Of a stretch of DNA of 64,000 nt, positions 48,001 through 60,000 are shown in pieces. The notes under the pieces were generated by a model that was not told the DNA's origin, made no database searches, and saw nothing but the letters and a program-made list of their open reading frames with translations. The DNA is taken from the NCBI GenBank assembly GCA_022605955.1, contig JAKCOZ010000032.1, forward strand, positions 5,208,001-5,272,000. The letters are read 5' to 3'. The stretch comes from Rallus limicola. Taxonomy: Eukaryota > Chordata > Aves > Gruiformes > Rallidae. A program made the translations under genes and the position numbers. How positions within the stretch are numbered: the first letter of the stretch is position 1; each line of letters starts with the position of its first letter.

Positions 48001-51000
48001 CACCATGGCCCTTCCTCTGTGCAAGTTCCCCAAAGCGAAGGTATAACCCTGTTTACAGTATGGTCCAGAGGCACATAAACATCTTTGATGTGGTGTGACT
48101 CCTTTACAACCCAGGAGTCGAGGGCCTTGGATCCCCAGCTTTGCCAGCAGCCCCATGGTCCACCCTGTCCAGGAACTGTGGATGCTTTTCCCATCTGAGG
48201 TCTGTGGGATTGACTTCTGGCCCGCTAAGTGTGTGGTAGGAAGGGATGCCGAGAGGTGGAACGTGCCAGCAAGCATCGGTGGTGGTTTGTGTTGGAGTGA
48301 GGACACAGGCTGCAGATTTTTCAGACTTTCCACAGCATTAGGAACAAAGGCCTTGGTGAGCAAGTGTGTGGTGGAGTTCAGGCCTCTCCAGAGGTCAAAT
48401 CCACATCTTGGGGTTTTTTTCTCTACCTAGCTTGGGTTTCAGGCTGTGAATGTGGAGAATGCTTGGCTGTTGCAGTGGCTTCTCCCTCATGATCCATGGC
48501 CTGGAAGTTGAAAAGGGCCCCCCACCTGTGTGTGGTTGGAGCTCCGTAGTGACATGTAGCTTGGGCGTGACCATGAAGAGCTGAGTTTGAGTCTCTGAGC
48601 TGTGAGCTGGATGTTTGGTGAACCCAGCAAAGCCAGAAATAAGGGGTTGCTTTACAATGTCACCTGTCGATGGCTTCCCACTGCTCACGGCCAGTGGGCC
48701 AATTCCCCCTCCCATCCCTCTCCTCTCACTGTCCCCCCACCTCCCCTCCCTCTCACCCTGACTGCAGGTGCTGGTGAACCTCAACGACATCAATGACAAC
48801 TGTCCCACCTTCCCTCGGCCCTACGAGGGTCCCTTTGATGTCACGGAAGGGCAGCCTGGCCCTCGTGTCTGGACCTTCCTGGCCCATGACGGCGACTCAG
48901 GACCCAGCGGGCAAGTGGAGTACAGCATCATCGCCGGAGACCCCCTCGGTGAGCAGGGGTGGGGGGGTTGGGGGGGCATCACCTCTCCTGCTGGCTCCCC
49001 CGGTGGAGGAACCTGGCAGGAGCTGGAGAGAGCGTGGGCGGAAACCTTCTTTCGATACCAGGAAATCCTGTTTTGCACAACACAAAATTAACCTGTTTTT
49101 GTCCAGCCAAAGGGGTGGCTGGGGGGGGGGGGGGGTGTGGTGCAAGGTACTGGGGGTGGGGGGTGGGAGAGGAGTGGGGGAACTGTTAAACAATAAAGGC
49201 AAACAAATTTTTAAAAGGCAAAAAAAAACCCAGACAGCAGATAGAGAAAGTGAGAGCTGCATGTGCAGGACCCTGTCCCTACACACCCCTGGGGCTGGCA
49301 GGGCATTTGGAGACCAAGCTGCTCAGTGCCCTGGGATGAAGCCGAAGCTTCAGCTCCATCAGCAGCCCGGAGCAGGTGGCAGCTGAGCCGTGGGCATGGC
49401 CAGCCATGGGGACATACCCCTGTCCCTCTGTGAGCGGTAGGGACGTCAGCCCCAGAAAGCAGAGCCCCATCCCATCTCCAAGCTGATCCTGCTGCAAAGC
49501 TTTTCCAGAACAACCAGGACGCAGCCCCTCAGCTTGGGGTGGGAAGGAGTCCTTGCCCTGTAGCCCACCCTGGTGCTGGCCACCATGGGGCGTGGGTGGG
49601 TGCTTGAGGGGCTGTTGGCATGTTCAGAAAGGTTTGGCACCTCTTCTTCGGCCGTTCAGTCCATGCCCTGCTCCTGCTGCTGCCCGGGGCTGCATCCAGG
49701 AGAGACACCACCTGCCCACCGTCCTCCCATGTCTGTAGCAATGGGGTGTGCGGGCTGGCATCCCCAAACTTGCCACGATGGCTGTCCCCTGGCCGCAAAA
49801 CAAGCCATCCCCCCGAGGAGCTGAGCCCCTCGCAGCAGCACAGCACAAGCCAGGGCTCCTGCTGTCTCTGACAGGGGAGTTTGTGATCTCCCCGGTGGAA
49901 GGGGAGCTGCGGGTGCGGAAGGATGCTGAGCTGGACCGTGAGAACATCCCCTTCTACAACCTTACCATCGCTGCTCGGGACCGGGGGGTGCCCCCCCTCA
50001 GCTCCACCGTGAGTCCCACAAGGCAGCACAGGGCGGGGGGTGGGGAAGGCTGTGGGGTGCCATCTCCATCTCCTTCCTCAGGGTCTCCTCTGCCTTTGCT
50101 GTCCTCCCCTCCTCCTCCTTCTTCCCTTTGTCCCTGACGCTTCCATCCCCAGGATGGCAGTGGGCTGAGTGGAGATGCCCACCTCCTGCCATGGAGGGAG
50201 GAGGGATGTTCAGAAGGGATGGGAGGGATGGGAATAGGTGCAAAAAGGGATGGGAAGGATGGGAATAGGTGCAAAAAGGGATAGGAAGGATGGGAATAGG
50301 TGCCATGTGCCTGCACTGCTTCTCTCCCTGGCAGATCGTTGTGGGTGTCCGTGTGCTGGACATCAATGATAATGACCCCGTGCTCCTCAACCTCCCGATG
50401 AACATCACCCTCAGCGAGAACGCCCCCGTCTCCAGCTTCGTCACCCGCGTCCTCGCCCGGGATGCGGATAAGGGGCCGAACGCCCTCCTGACCTTTGACA
50501 TAACGTCAGGCAACACGGAGAATGCCTTCTACATCAACAGCACCGTACGGCCCCGGGGATCGCAGCTGCCCCGCGCCAGGGGGGTGGGATGCCGGGATGT
50601 GGAGGGTGGGCACCCCTGGCTCAGGAGCCTTGCTTTGCCTGGGCACCCTGGGCTGCCTTCCCTCAGCCTGCCCTGGCAGGAGATGCCCCCGGTGTCCCTT
50701 GTGCCCATGTTTTCCATGTTTTTCTCGGTAGAGTGGCATCGTCTACGTAAACCGCCCGCTGGACAGGGAGCGGGTGGCAGAGTACAGGCTGACCATCACG
50801 GTGAAGGACAACCCTGAGAACATACGCAATGCCAGGCGGGTAATTGCAGACACTGCTGGGGCCTCCGGTGGCACAGGGGGCAAGGTGGGGGGGAGGGGTG
50901 AGTGGTGGGGGAGAAGGGGTTCCTGCCATGGTCGTAGACAGGTGGTGCATTTACCCACAGCGTTTCTGAGAGCAGCCTCATCCCCCAAAAGCATCTGGGG

Positions 51001-54000
51001 GTCACATGGAAGGGGGCTGCAACCCCCTCCCCATCAGAGAACAGGACAGTAGGATTTAGGGCAAGTCGAGCATCCCATGCTGAGTCCATGCGGCAGCTGT
51101 AGATGTCATGGAAGGTGGGACAAAAATTGGGCTGGAGAGGGGGACAATGACTACAGAGCATCCTTTGGTCCAGCCAAGATGTCCCCCCACACATCACCCT
51201 TCGACGTGCAGTCTGGGAAGTATCCCTTCCCAGCCCTGGGTGAGAGTCCCTGCAGACCCCCAGTGTGATCCAGAGAGCACAGCATCACGTCTGTTTTGGC
51301 CAGCAGCAAGCTGGCAGTGGGAGGTGAGCTTAAGGAAAGGACATTGCGGTCATCGCTCTCTTGTCCCCCTTTTCCTTTAGGATTTTGACCTGCTAGTCAT
51401 TTCCATAGCAGATGAGAATGACAACCGCCCCCTCTTCACCCAGAGCTCCTACCAAGCTGAGGTGATGGAGAACTTGCCTCCAGGTAGGTCTCTCTTTGCT
51501 CCCTTACGTGGCTCCCAGAGACTCCCTTTGGGGCCAGGTGAGGGGAGGTGTCTCCTGGGCACCGTGGAGGAGACATGATGCTAAGGAGAGAAAGAGTGTG
51601 GTGGGACAGGGACATGAGTATGAGGGACTCCTGCCAACTGCCTGGGAAGGCCAGCCTTGAGGACACTGTGGCTTTGGTCCATGCTTCTGGTGGAAACCCT
51701 TCCTGGCACAGGTCAGGCACAACTTTGTGAGGAACCAGCCCGGTTTGGGAACTACTCAGCTGCAAGCAGCAAGATGTGCCTGTGGTTTGAGCTGAACCCT
51801 GGGGCGGTCTTAAGGGCATCAACCTCCCCAATGTTCCTTGGTGCCATTTCTCCTTCACAAGCACCTGGAGCTACCTTGCTCCAGGGTTTAGAGATAAAAC
51901 AGTCCAGGCTGTACAGGTAGACATTTCCCAGCCAAAGAGCTAGAAATAATCCCCTTTTTTCCCATTTGGGTTTTTTTTTCCCCCTGCCTTCTTGCCTTTT
52001 AAATCACCCCCTGCTCCGAGACCTCAGGTGCTTCCCTGTCCCACCACCAAGGGACATCCCAGGCAAGGGTTTGGGTGCCTCCAGGGGATGCCCTCAGTGG
52101 CAGGGTGCTGGTGCCACCCCTCTGACGGATGTGTCTGTCTGTTTGCTTTTAGCCGGACGTCCCGCCACCTCGCCTGGGCCTCGCCAGTCGGTCTGCAAGG
52201 CTGCAGCAGCCACCCCCCCGCTGCCTCGTGCCCTGCGAGGCCCCACTCTGTCACCTCCTCCATCCATTCATTGCTGTCCCTCATGCATCACCGGGGTGGG
52301 AGGGGGATGGGATGGGGGGGCTGCTCCGCAGAGGGCCACCATCCTCTCTAACCCTTGTCAATCTGTCCAGGGACTCCGGTCACAGTGCTCAATGGACCCA
52401 TCTTAGCTCTGGACAATGACCAGGGCAGCAACGCTGTGGTGACCTACCAACTCCTAGAGGCATCTCCGGACCTCTTCATTATCAACAACAGGACAGGTGG
52501 GATGCCTTGGCAGGTCCCCAGCCCCAGCCCAGGGCCACCAGGCAGCATGGGGTCTGTCACCGGGCTTTTCCCTTTCTCTAGGTGTTGTTTCAGTGAAACC
52601 CGGTGCTGTGATAGACCGAGAGGCTTTGCTGGACCCTTGCCTGGAGTTCACACTGGTGGCTTGTGATGTTGGGGGCCTGAACAGCACCGCTAGCCTGGTG
52701 GTGACTGTCCTGGATGATAATGACAACCGGCCCGTGTTCCAGCCAGCATCCATCACAGTACGGCTGCGGGAAAACAGCCCCCCAGGTCAGGAGAGCGTCG
52801 GGACTGGGTCTGTGAGTGGACAGTGGGACACCTGGGAGGCTGTGGAGATCCAGCTCCCCGTATCAGCGCTGGCCAGGATGGGGTTGAAGGGAAAAATTGG
52901 GACTGGGAGCTGCCCATGTTACTTGACGGGTTTTGCCTTGGGCCTGGGGGCTTGCTGCCGCTGCCCTCCAGCCCTCGCTTGAGAGGACCATGTACCCCCT
53001 TTCCCAGGCTTCTCCGTCCTCCGGGTGATGGCCACGGATGCCGACAGCGGCCTCAACCAGCAGCTGGATTACCGCATCCAGGGCGGTGGCCAGGACAGGT
53101 TCCTGATCGACACCGCCACGGGGGTGATCCGTGTGGCCAACATTAGCATCGACCGGGAGGAGCGGGATGCCTACCGCCTGACAGTGGTGGCCGTGGACCA
53201 GGGCACGCCGGCGCTCTCGGGCACCGCCACTGTCAACATCTTCATCGACGATGTCAACGACTGCCGGCCCGAGTTCATCAACCCCATCCAGACGGTCAGC
53301 ATCCCCGAATCTGCTGCCCCTGGCACCGTGGTGGCTGAGGTGACCGCCATCGACCGGGACCTCCACCCCCGCCTGGAGTACTACCTGCTGGAGATCGTGG
53401 CCCGTGATGACACAGACGCGCTGGTACCTGACCAGCAAGGGGCGTTCACGGTGGATTTTAGGACAGGTAGGAAAGCGAAAAGGGCGGCGCGGGCAGCACG
53501 GACCCCTCTCCTTGCTTCTGCTGCTTCTTCTTCTTCTTCTCTGCCTGGAGGTAGGTGTCTGAGGCACAGGGAGATGATGCTCCAGTCCTGCCTCCCTGCT
53601 ATCCTCTACTGGCTGTCCTGTCCTCTCCTCCCAACCCAACTGACCTAACTAACTCTTTTCTTTCCTTCCCTTCCCGGCTCTCAGCCTGCCAGGTTTGTCT
53701 CGATGTCCGTGCTCATTTCCCTCTCCGCACCACCCACCACCTCCCCCCATCTCACCCATCACCATTGCAGGTGGCTGCATTGTGGGCTGGGGGCTGCTCA
53801 GCCTTGGCAGACCGGATGCGGGCACCATCCTTTGGGGGGCACAGGGGGGCAACTCTGGGGTAAGTGGTGAGGTCTACCCCTGGGGAAGGAGAGCCCAGAG
53901 CTCCCCAGGTCTTTTTTGGAAGCACAGGGCCTGATCCGAGAAGGAAAACACCTTCGTGTTGGACACAGGACAAGGCTCCTAAAGATGCCGAGCTGAGACG

Positions 54001-57000
54001 CATGGGGTTGTGCAGCAGCTGTGGTCCCCAAACCCCTTGTCTGCACAAGCCAAACCCTTACCCCAGCTGAGGCAGTGTGAGACCCAGTCTGCTGGGCAGA
54101 GCGGAGCAGGCAGGAAGGCAGGATGTGGAGAGCACAGGGAAGGAGAAATCATCTCCTCCTTTAGCAGTTGAGTGTCTTTAGCCTTTGGGGAGAGGCAGGA
54201 CAGCAAGCACAGTGGAGGGTGCAGCCAGCCTGAAGAGGGTCCTCAGTGCGGGGTGCACAGGCACATCCTGTGACCCCCATCTTTTTGGGGTTCCCAGGAG
54301 CTGTGAAGATCAAAACCCCTCTCAACCGGGAACTGGTGGCCACCTACGAGGTCACCATCTCTGTCCACGACAACGCCAGCGAAGTCATCGACCGCTCGGT
54401 CAGCGTGCCCAATGGTGAGTGTGGGCTCCTGCCAGGCAGCGTGGGGCCAGGGCTGGCACAGCACCAGCACAGCTTCTGGGAAGCCTCCAGCTCTCCCACC
54501 ATCCTTAATGGCAACATTCCCAGCGGGAGCAGTCTTGGACCAGCTCCCAGCAGGTTTCCTTCCTCCCATCCTTTCTCTTCTTCACTCGCCCTCTTCCTCT
54601 TCTCTTCCCCTGTGGTGTCCACCACAGCCAAGCTGACGGTCAACGTCTTGGATGTCAATGACAACACTCCTCGCTTCCGCCCCTTTGGGGTCACCTATTT
54701 CACCGAGAGGATCCTGGAGGGAGCCCCACGGGGCACCACGCTCATCTCCATCTCTGCCGTGGACCCAGATAAAGGTGCCAACGGGCAGATCACCTACGAG
54801 CTGCTGAATCTCTCCCTGGAAGGCTACGCCTGCCTCGAAGACCCATCGGCAGGTCGGTGGCTTGGGGACATGGGTGTCCGGGGCAGGTTGGTGGCCTGGG
54901 ACAGGTATCTCATTTCAGGGTCTGCCATCCTCTAGGGAAGGTTGTGGCCAACACAACGGTGGACTACGAAGAGGTGCAGTGGCTGAACTTCACCATCCGA
55001 GCTTCCGACAACGGCTCTCCCCGCAGATCCGCTGAGATCCCCGTGTACCTCCAGATAGTGGACATCAATGACAACAATCCCGTTTTCACCCAGCCCTCCT
55101 ACCAGGTGAGCTGGCCCCACCACCACCACCACCCTGTGGGGCTGGGCAGCGTGTACCCAGAAGGGATGGGCGCAGAGCTAGGGGGTTCTCCAGGAGCACC
55201 TTCTCTTCTCTCTGCCTGTTCCTGAACCATCTGAAGAAGATGGTCAACCCACCAATATACTCAGTGTGAACAGCTTGTTCTGGGTCCAGCTGTGCCCACC
55301 CCTTGGTTGCTGCTCACTAAAACAGCAAGTGATGCAGCAGCTGGCCCTGCCTGTCCCCTTTGCTTGCAGAAAGCTGTCTTTGAGGACGTGCCGTTGGGGA
55401 CGGTCATCCTGAGGGTCAAGGCCACAGATGCAGATTCTGGGCGTTTTGCTCTCATCCAGTACAGCCTGGGGGATGGAGAGGGCAAGTTTGGGATAAATCC
55501 CAACACGGTAAGGAGCCAACCAAGGCTGGAACGGAGAGGGGGAAAGAGAGGAGAGGCGGAGAAGGTCCCACCGTGTGCCTTGCTCCCCCACCTCACCTTC
55601 TGCCTCTTCTCGAGCACCAGCTCTACCAGACAAGATCCACCTGAAGGTCTCTGTGTGCTGCAGGGTGACATCTACATCCTGTCAGCTCTGGACCGGGAGA
55701 AGAAGGATCACTACACACTGACAGCCGTGGCCAGAGACAACCCTGGGGACATCTCCAGTAACCGTCGGGAGAACTCTGTGCAGGTAGACCTCTCCTCCCA
55801 CCGCCCTTCGTGTGGTGGTCCCCAGCAAGAAAGTGCTAAACCTCTGGCTTTCCTCCCCAGCAGGCTTGCTGGTGGTTCTGGGGAGGAATTAGGCAGAAGG
55901 AAGGGCAGATGACCCCAGTGGCTGTGGGGTGGACAGTGCAGGGGGCTTTGTGTCACAGGGACAGCACGTCAGCGGGAGGGACTGGAGCAGGAGGGGCAGG
56001 GGAGGGAGGATGCTATTGTCTCTGGTGTGAATGGGTGCCCCAGCCGTGGTGAGCCCCATTGTTGGAGGCAGGAATTGGGCTAGCAGAGCAAACGAATAGC
56101 AGGAAGGGCACCGTGCGCTCCTGCAGCAGAGCTGTGGGTCACAGCAGGGTGACAGTCACCCAGGGCTGTCTCCACTCTCCCGTCACCCATCTGGCTGTGC
56201 TTTGTTGAAGGTGCTGATCACAGTCTTGGACATCAATGACTTCAGACCACAGTTCAGCAAGAGCCAGTTCAGCACCAGCGTCTATGAGAATGAGCCAGCA
56301 GGGACCTCAGTGATCACCATGACCGCGACCGACCTGGACGAAGGGGACAATGGCATAGTGACCTACAGCATCGAGGGGCCTGGAGCAGGTTGGTGCTGGG
56401 GGGGAAGAGCGGGGAGAGAGGGGAGGGGACCTGCTCCCCAGGGTAGAAGGTTACCATGAGGAACAATTGGAAGAGACGTAGGGGCCAGCCAAGCCTACAG
56501 CCCGTGTCCTGCGGCTGGTTTGGAGCAGGATCATGCATGCACTCCCAGGAGCAATACCAAAACCAGTAGCGAAAGCATGGAGCTTTCACTATTGCTCCAC
56601 AGTTCCCAGTTCCTCATGGCATGGCATGCAGCACCTTTGCCTGTCCTCATCCTGCAGCCCAGCCTTGGCTCGTCCTCTCGTCTCCCCCACCCCAGCAGGA
56701 CTTCCTATGCACAAGAGTGTCTTGGGGCAAACTCAGCGTTCCAGAGGAAAGCCAGGAAGAGCTGGGAGGTCCGTGGTGGATAGTGATAGAGCCTGAAATC
56801 CAGTGATTTCAGGACTGATGGGAATCAAGCAAAAGCCAGTGTAAACATAGAGGGAAAGGGCAGAAATTTCACCTTCCTGAGACCCGTAAGCTTCTCTGAC
56901 TGCTGCGCTGTCTCACCTGGGCAGGAGAGAAACACAGCCAGGGGTGACCCTTGTCATTCCTCAATGGCAGGGAGTCGGCAACAGGCAGGGATGCTCTGAA

Positions 57001-60000
57001 ATGGCACCCTGAGAGCATCTGCACCCCTGGCCTTGTGCAGCCAGCTCCGATCCATCACCCCATCACAGATTTCCCACCACTGAGGGGAGTGGTATACTGG
57101 TATACTGGTTTCTAACTGAAATTTATTTGGTGACAAGTGTCCCAAGTGAGAGATGTGGATTTTTTTCTGCCCCCAGAGGCTTTCAAGATCAATAAAGTAT
57201 CTGGGCTCGTCACATCCCGGCGTCGCTTGCAGTCCTATGAGAGGTTCAATCTGACTGTGGTGGCCACGGACAAGGGTAACCCCCCTCTCTGGGGGACCAC
57301 CATGCTCCACGTGGAGGTCATCGACATCAATGACAACCGCCCTGTCTTCATCCGCCCACCCAACGGCACCATCCTGCACATCAAGGAGGTAGATCCTGTG
57401 AGCTAGAGACTGGGGCAGGGGGGTGTCACAGCACACCAAGACCATGTCCGGGCGTCCTGCTGCCTACCAGCAGCAGAATCCAATCTCCATCTCTACCGGG
57501 GGTGAAATGAGACCTTGGTTTAACACGTGGCAAGAAGTTTTGTGTCATGGGGCTGGATGGTCAACAGCAGCCCTTCTCCATAGGTGAGAGGCTGTTGGAG
57601 CAGCTTTGGGGAACAGAAACCCCAGCAGCGTGCAGAATAAGGAAACAGCCGGTCACCGCGTGCCAAACCTCATTATAAACAAGACCTGAAACACTGACAT
57701 TTGAGATGGTCCCCTTTCTGGGAAGTCAGGCTTGGCTCAGACAGTCCCCAGCATGCACATGAAGCAACCACCCCCAGGAAAGGGAAATATGGCTCTGTGC
57801 TGGGTTTTGGGCAGCAGGAAGGGGGTTTGGAGGGGCAAGGTGAGCAGGAGGTTTGCCTGCAATGGTTGGGGGCTGAGGAGCTGCACGTGTGCAAGCAGGA
57901 GATCCCCCTGAGGTCCAACGTCTACGAGGTCTACGCCATGGACAAAGACGAGGGCCTCAACGGAGCGGTGCTCTACAGCCTGCTGAAAACGGGCGCGGGG
58001 AACAAAGACTGGGAGTATTTCAGCATCGACGCGGTCAGCGGGCTGATCCAGACGGCCATGCGGCTGGACCGGGAGAAGCAGGCGGTGTACAATGTGAGCC
58101 AGGCAGCAGCCTGCCCGCCGGGTGGCCAGGACGGTCCTTGAGGCTGCGGGTCCAGGGAAGGGCTGGGGGGGGGGATGCTAGCGATGTGGTGGGGATACAG
58201 GGTCAGCTGCCGCAGATGTGAAACTGGGTGGTTGGACTGGTGGGTCATCCTGGTGGGTCAACTGGATGTCAGCTCTGGTGGGATGTCAGCATGGTGGGTC
58301 ACCTCTTAATCCCTGCCCCCAAAATCCTCCTCGGCCATCCCCTCTGCCCCCACCTCAGCAATGTCTCTTGGGCTGCCTGGCTTTGCCCAGGACAGCGTTT
58401 TTACCTCTCTTCCCCAGCTGATCATCGTGGCCTGTGACCAGGGACAGCCAGCCTACGAGACCATGCAGCCCCTCCAGGTCGCGCTTGATGACATTGATGA
58501 CAATGAGCCCATCTTCCTCAGGCCACCCGTAAGGCAACAGGAAGGAGGGGGCCTTTCATTGGGGGAAGGGGGGGGGGGTAGGGAAGGGGATGCTGGCGAG
58601 CATGTGTGATGGAGCTGAGCATCCCCGCGGCAGGGAGCATGATGGGATTTGTCCGCTTTTAGTCTTTCAAAGCAAAACCAAAAGAGCCACCCCAGTGCTT
58701 ATAACCCTCCCTTCTCCTGGCATCTCCGTCAGCGGGACAGTCCCCAGTACCAGGCGCTCTCTGTCCCCGAGCACTCACAGCCAGGCACCGTGGTGGGGAA
58801 CATCACCGGAGCGGTGGATGCAGATGAGGGCTCCAACGCCATCGTTTACTACTTCATAGCAGGTGGGTGCCAAGTGGGCAGGGGTTGGGCAGCTCTGTGT
58901 GTCCCCCTGCACATGCCTTGCCAAGGCTTTGTGTTGCTCCCATCACCTCCTCCACACCATTCTGCTCTGGCCATTTTGGAAATGCCGAACCCGTAGGGGA
59001 CTAATTGGGGTCCCCATTCTGCACCCAGCTGGGAACCAGGAGAGCAACTTCCAGCTGAGCCGGGAGGGCAAGCTGCAGGTCCTGAGGGACCTGGATCGGG
59101 AGAAGGAGCCGTACCACTCCATCATCGTCAAAGCATCCAGCCAGAGGAACTGGTCCCCTCCCCAAGGCCAGCGGGCAGGCAGAGCCCAGCCCTGGGACCT
59201 TAGTGAGGACCTGACCCTTCAGGAGGTGCGGATCTTCCTGGATGACATCAATGATCAGTCCCCCCAGTTCACCAAGTCGGAATACACGGCGGGTAAGGGG
59301 TGCCGGGGGTCTGGGGCTACTCAGAGTCGGAGATGCTCTGAGGAAGATCCATCCGGGTGGAGGGATTTCAAGAGCCAGCCCCACCCCGCGCCTCTCCGTC
59401 CCTTTTCTCTCTCAAAGGGGTTGCCACCGATGCCAAGGTGGGGTCAGAGCTGATTAGGGTCGTCGCGGTGGACGCTGATGTGGGCAATAACAGCCTGGTC
59501 CTGTACAACATCTTGGGCATCCGCTACATCAAGCAGCACTCCAATGACTCTGAGGAGGTGGCCAACATCTTCAGCATCGGTGTGTTTACCCTGCAGACAG
59601 CAGGGGCCATGCCCAGAGACATCCCTGTGGCCAAAGACTTGGTCAGGGCCACTAATCCTGGGCTTGTGACCGTCCTTCCCCCCAGGAACGCTTGATGGGA
59701 TCCTGCGAACATTTGACCTCTTCACGGCCTACAATCCCGGCTACTTCGTGGTGGACATCATGGCCTCTGACCTGGTGGGCCACAACGACACAGCCATCGT
59801 GGGGATTTACATCCTGCGAGATGACCAGAGGGTCAAAATCATCATCAACGAGATCCCAGACAAGGTCAGGCAGTTCGAGGAGGAGTTCATCAGCTTGCTC
59901 TCCAACATCACGGGTGCCATTGTCAACACAGATGATGTGCAGGTAGCCATCCACCCTTCCACATGCTGCTTGGGAGGTTTCCTTTGAGGGTGCCCCATCT

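Larger units (their letters stand above)
48949..50334 (+). other. CDH23: Introns w23-w24 and w24-w25
   Basis: The first contains a G-rich tract (49120-49184); the second contains the 31-bp minisatellite next to w25. Confidence 0.8.

Noticed and set aside
50219..50303. Possible CRISPR-like array
   Set aside because: Direct tandem copies without spacers in an animal intron; a minisatellite.
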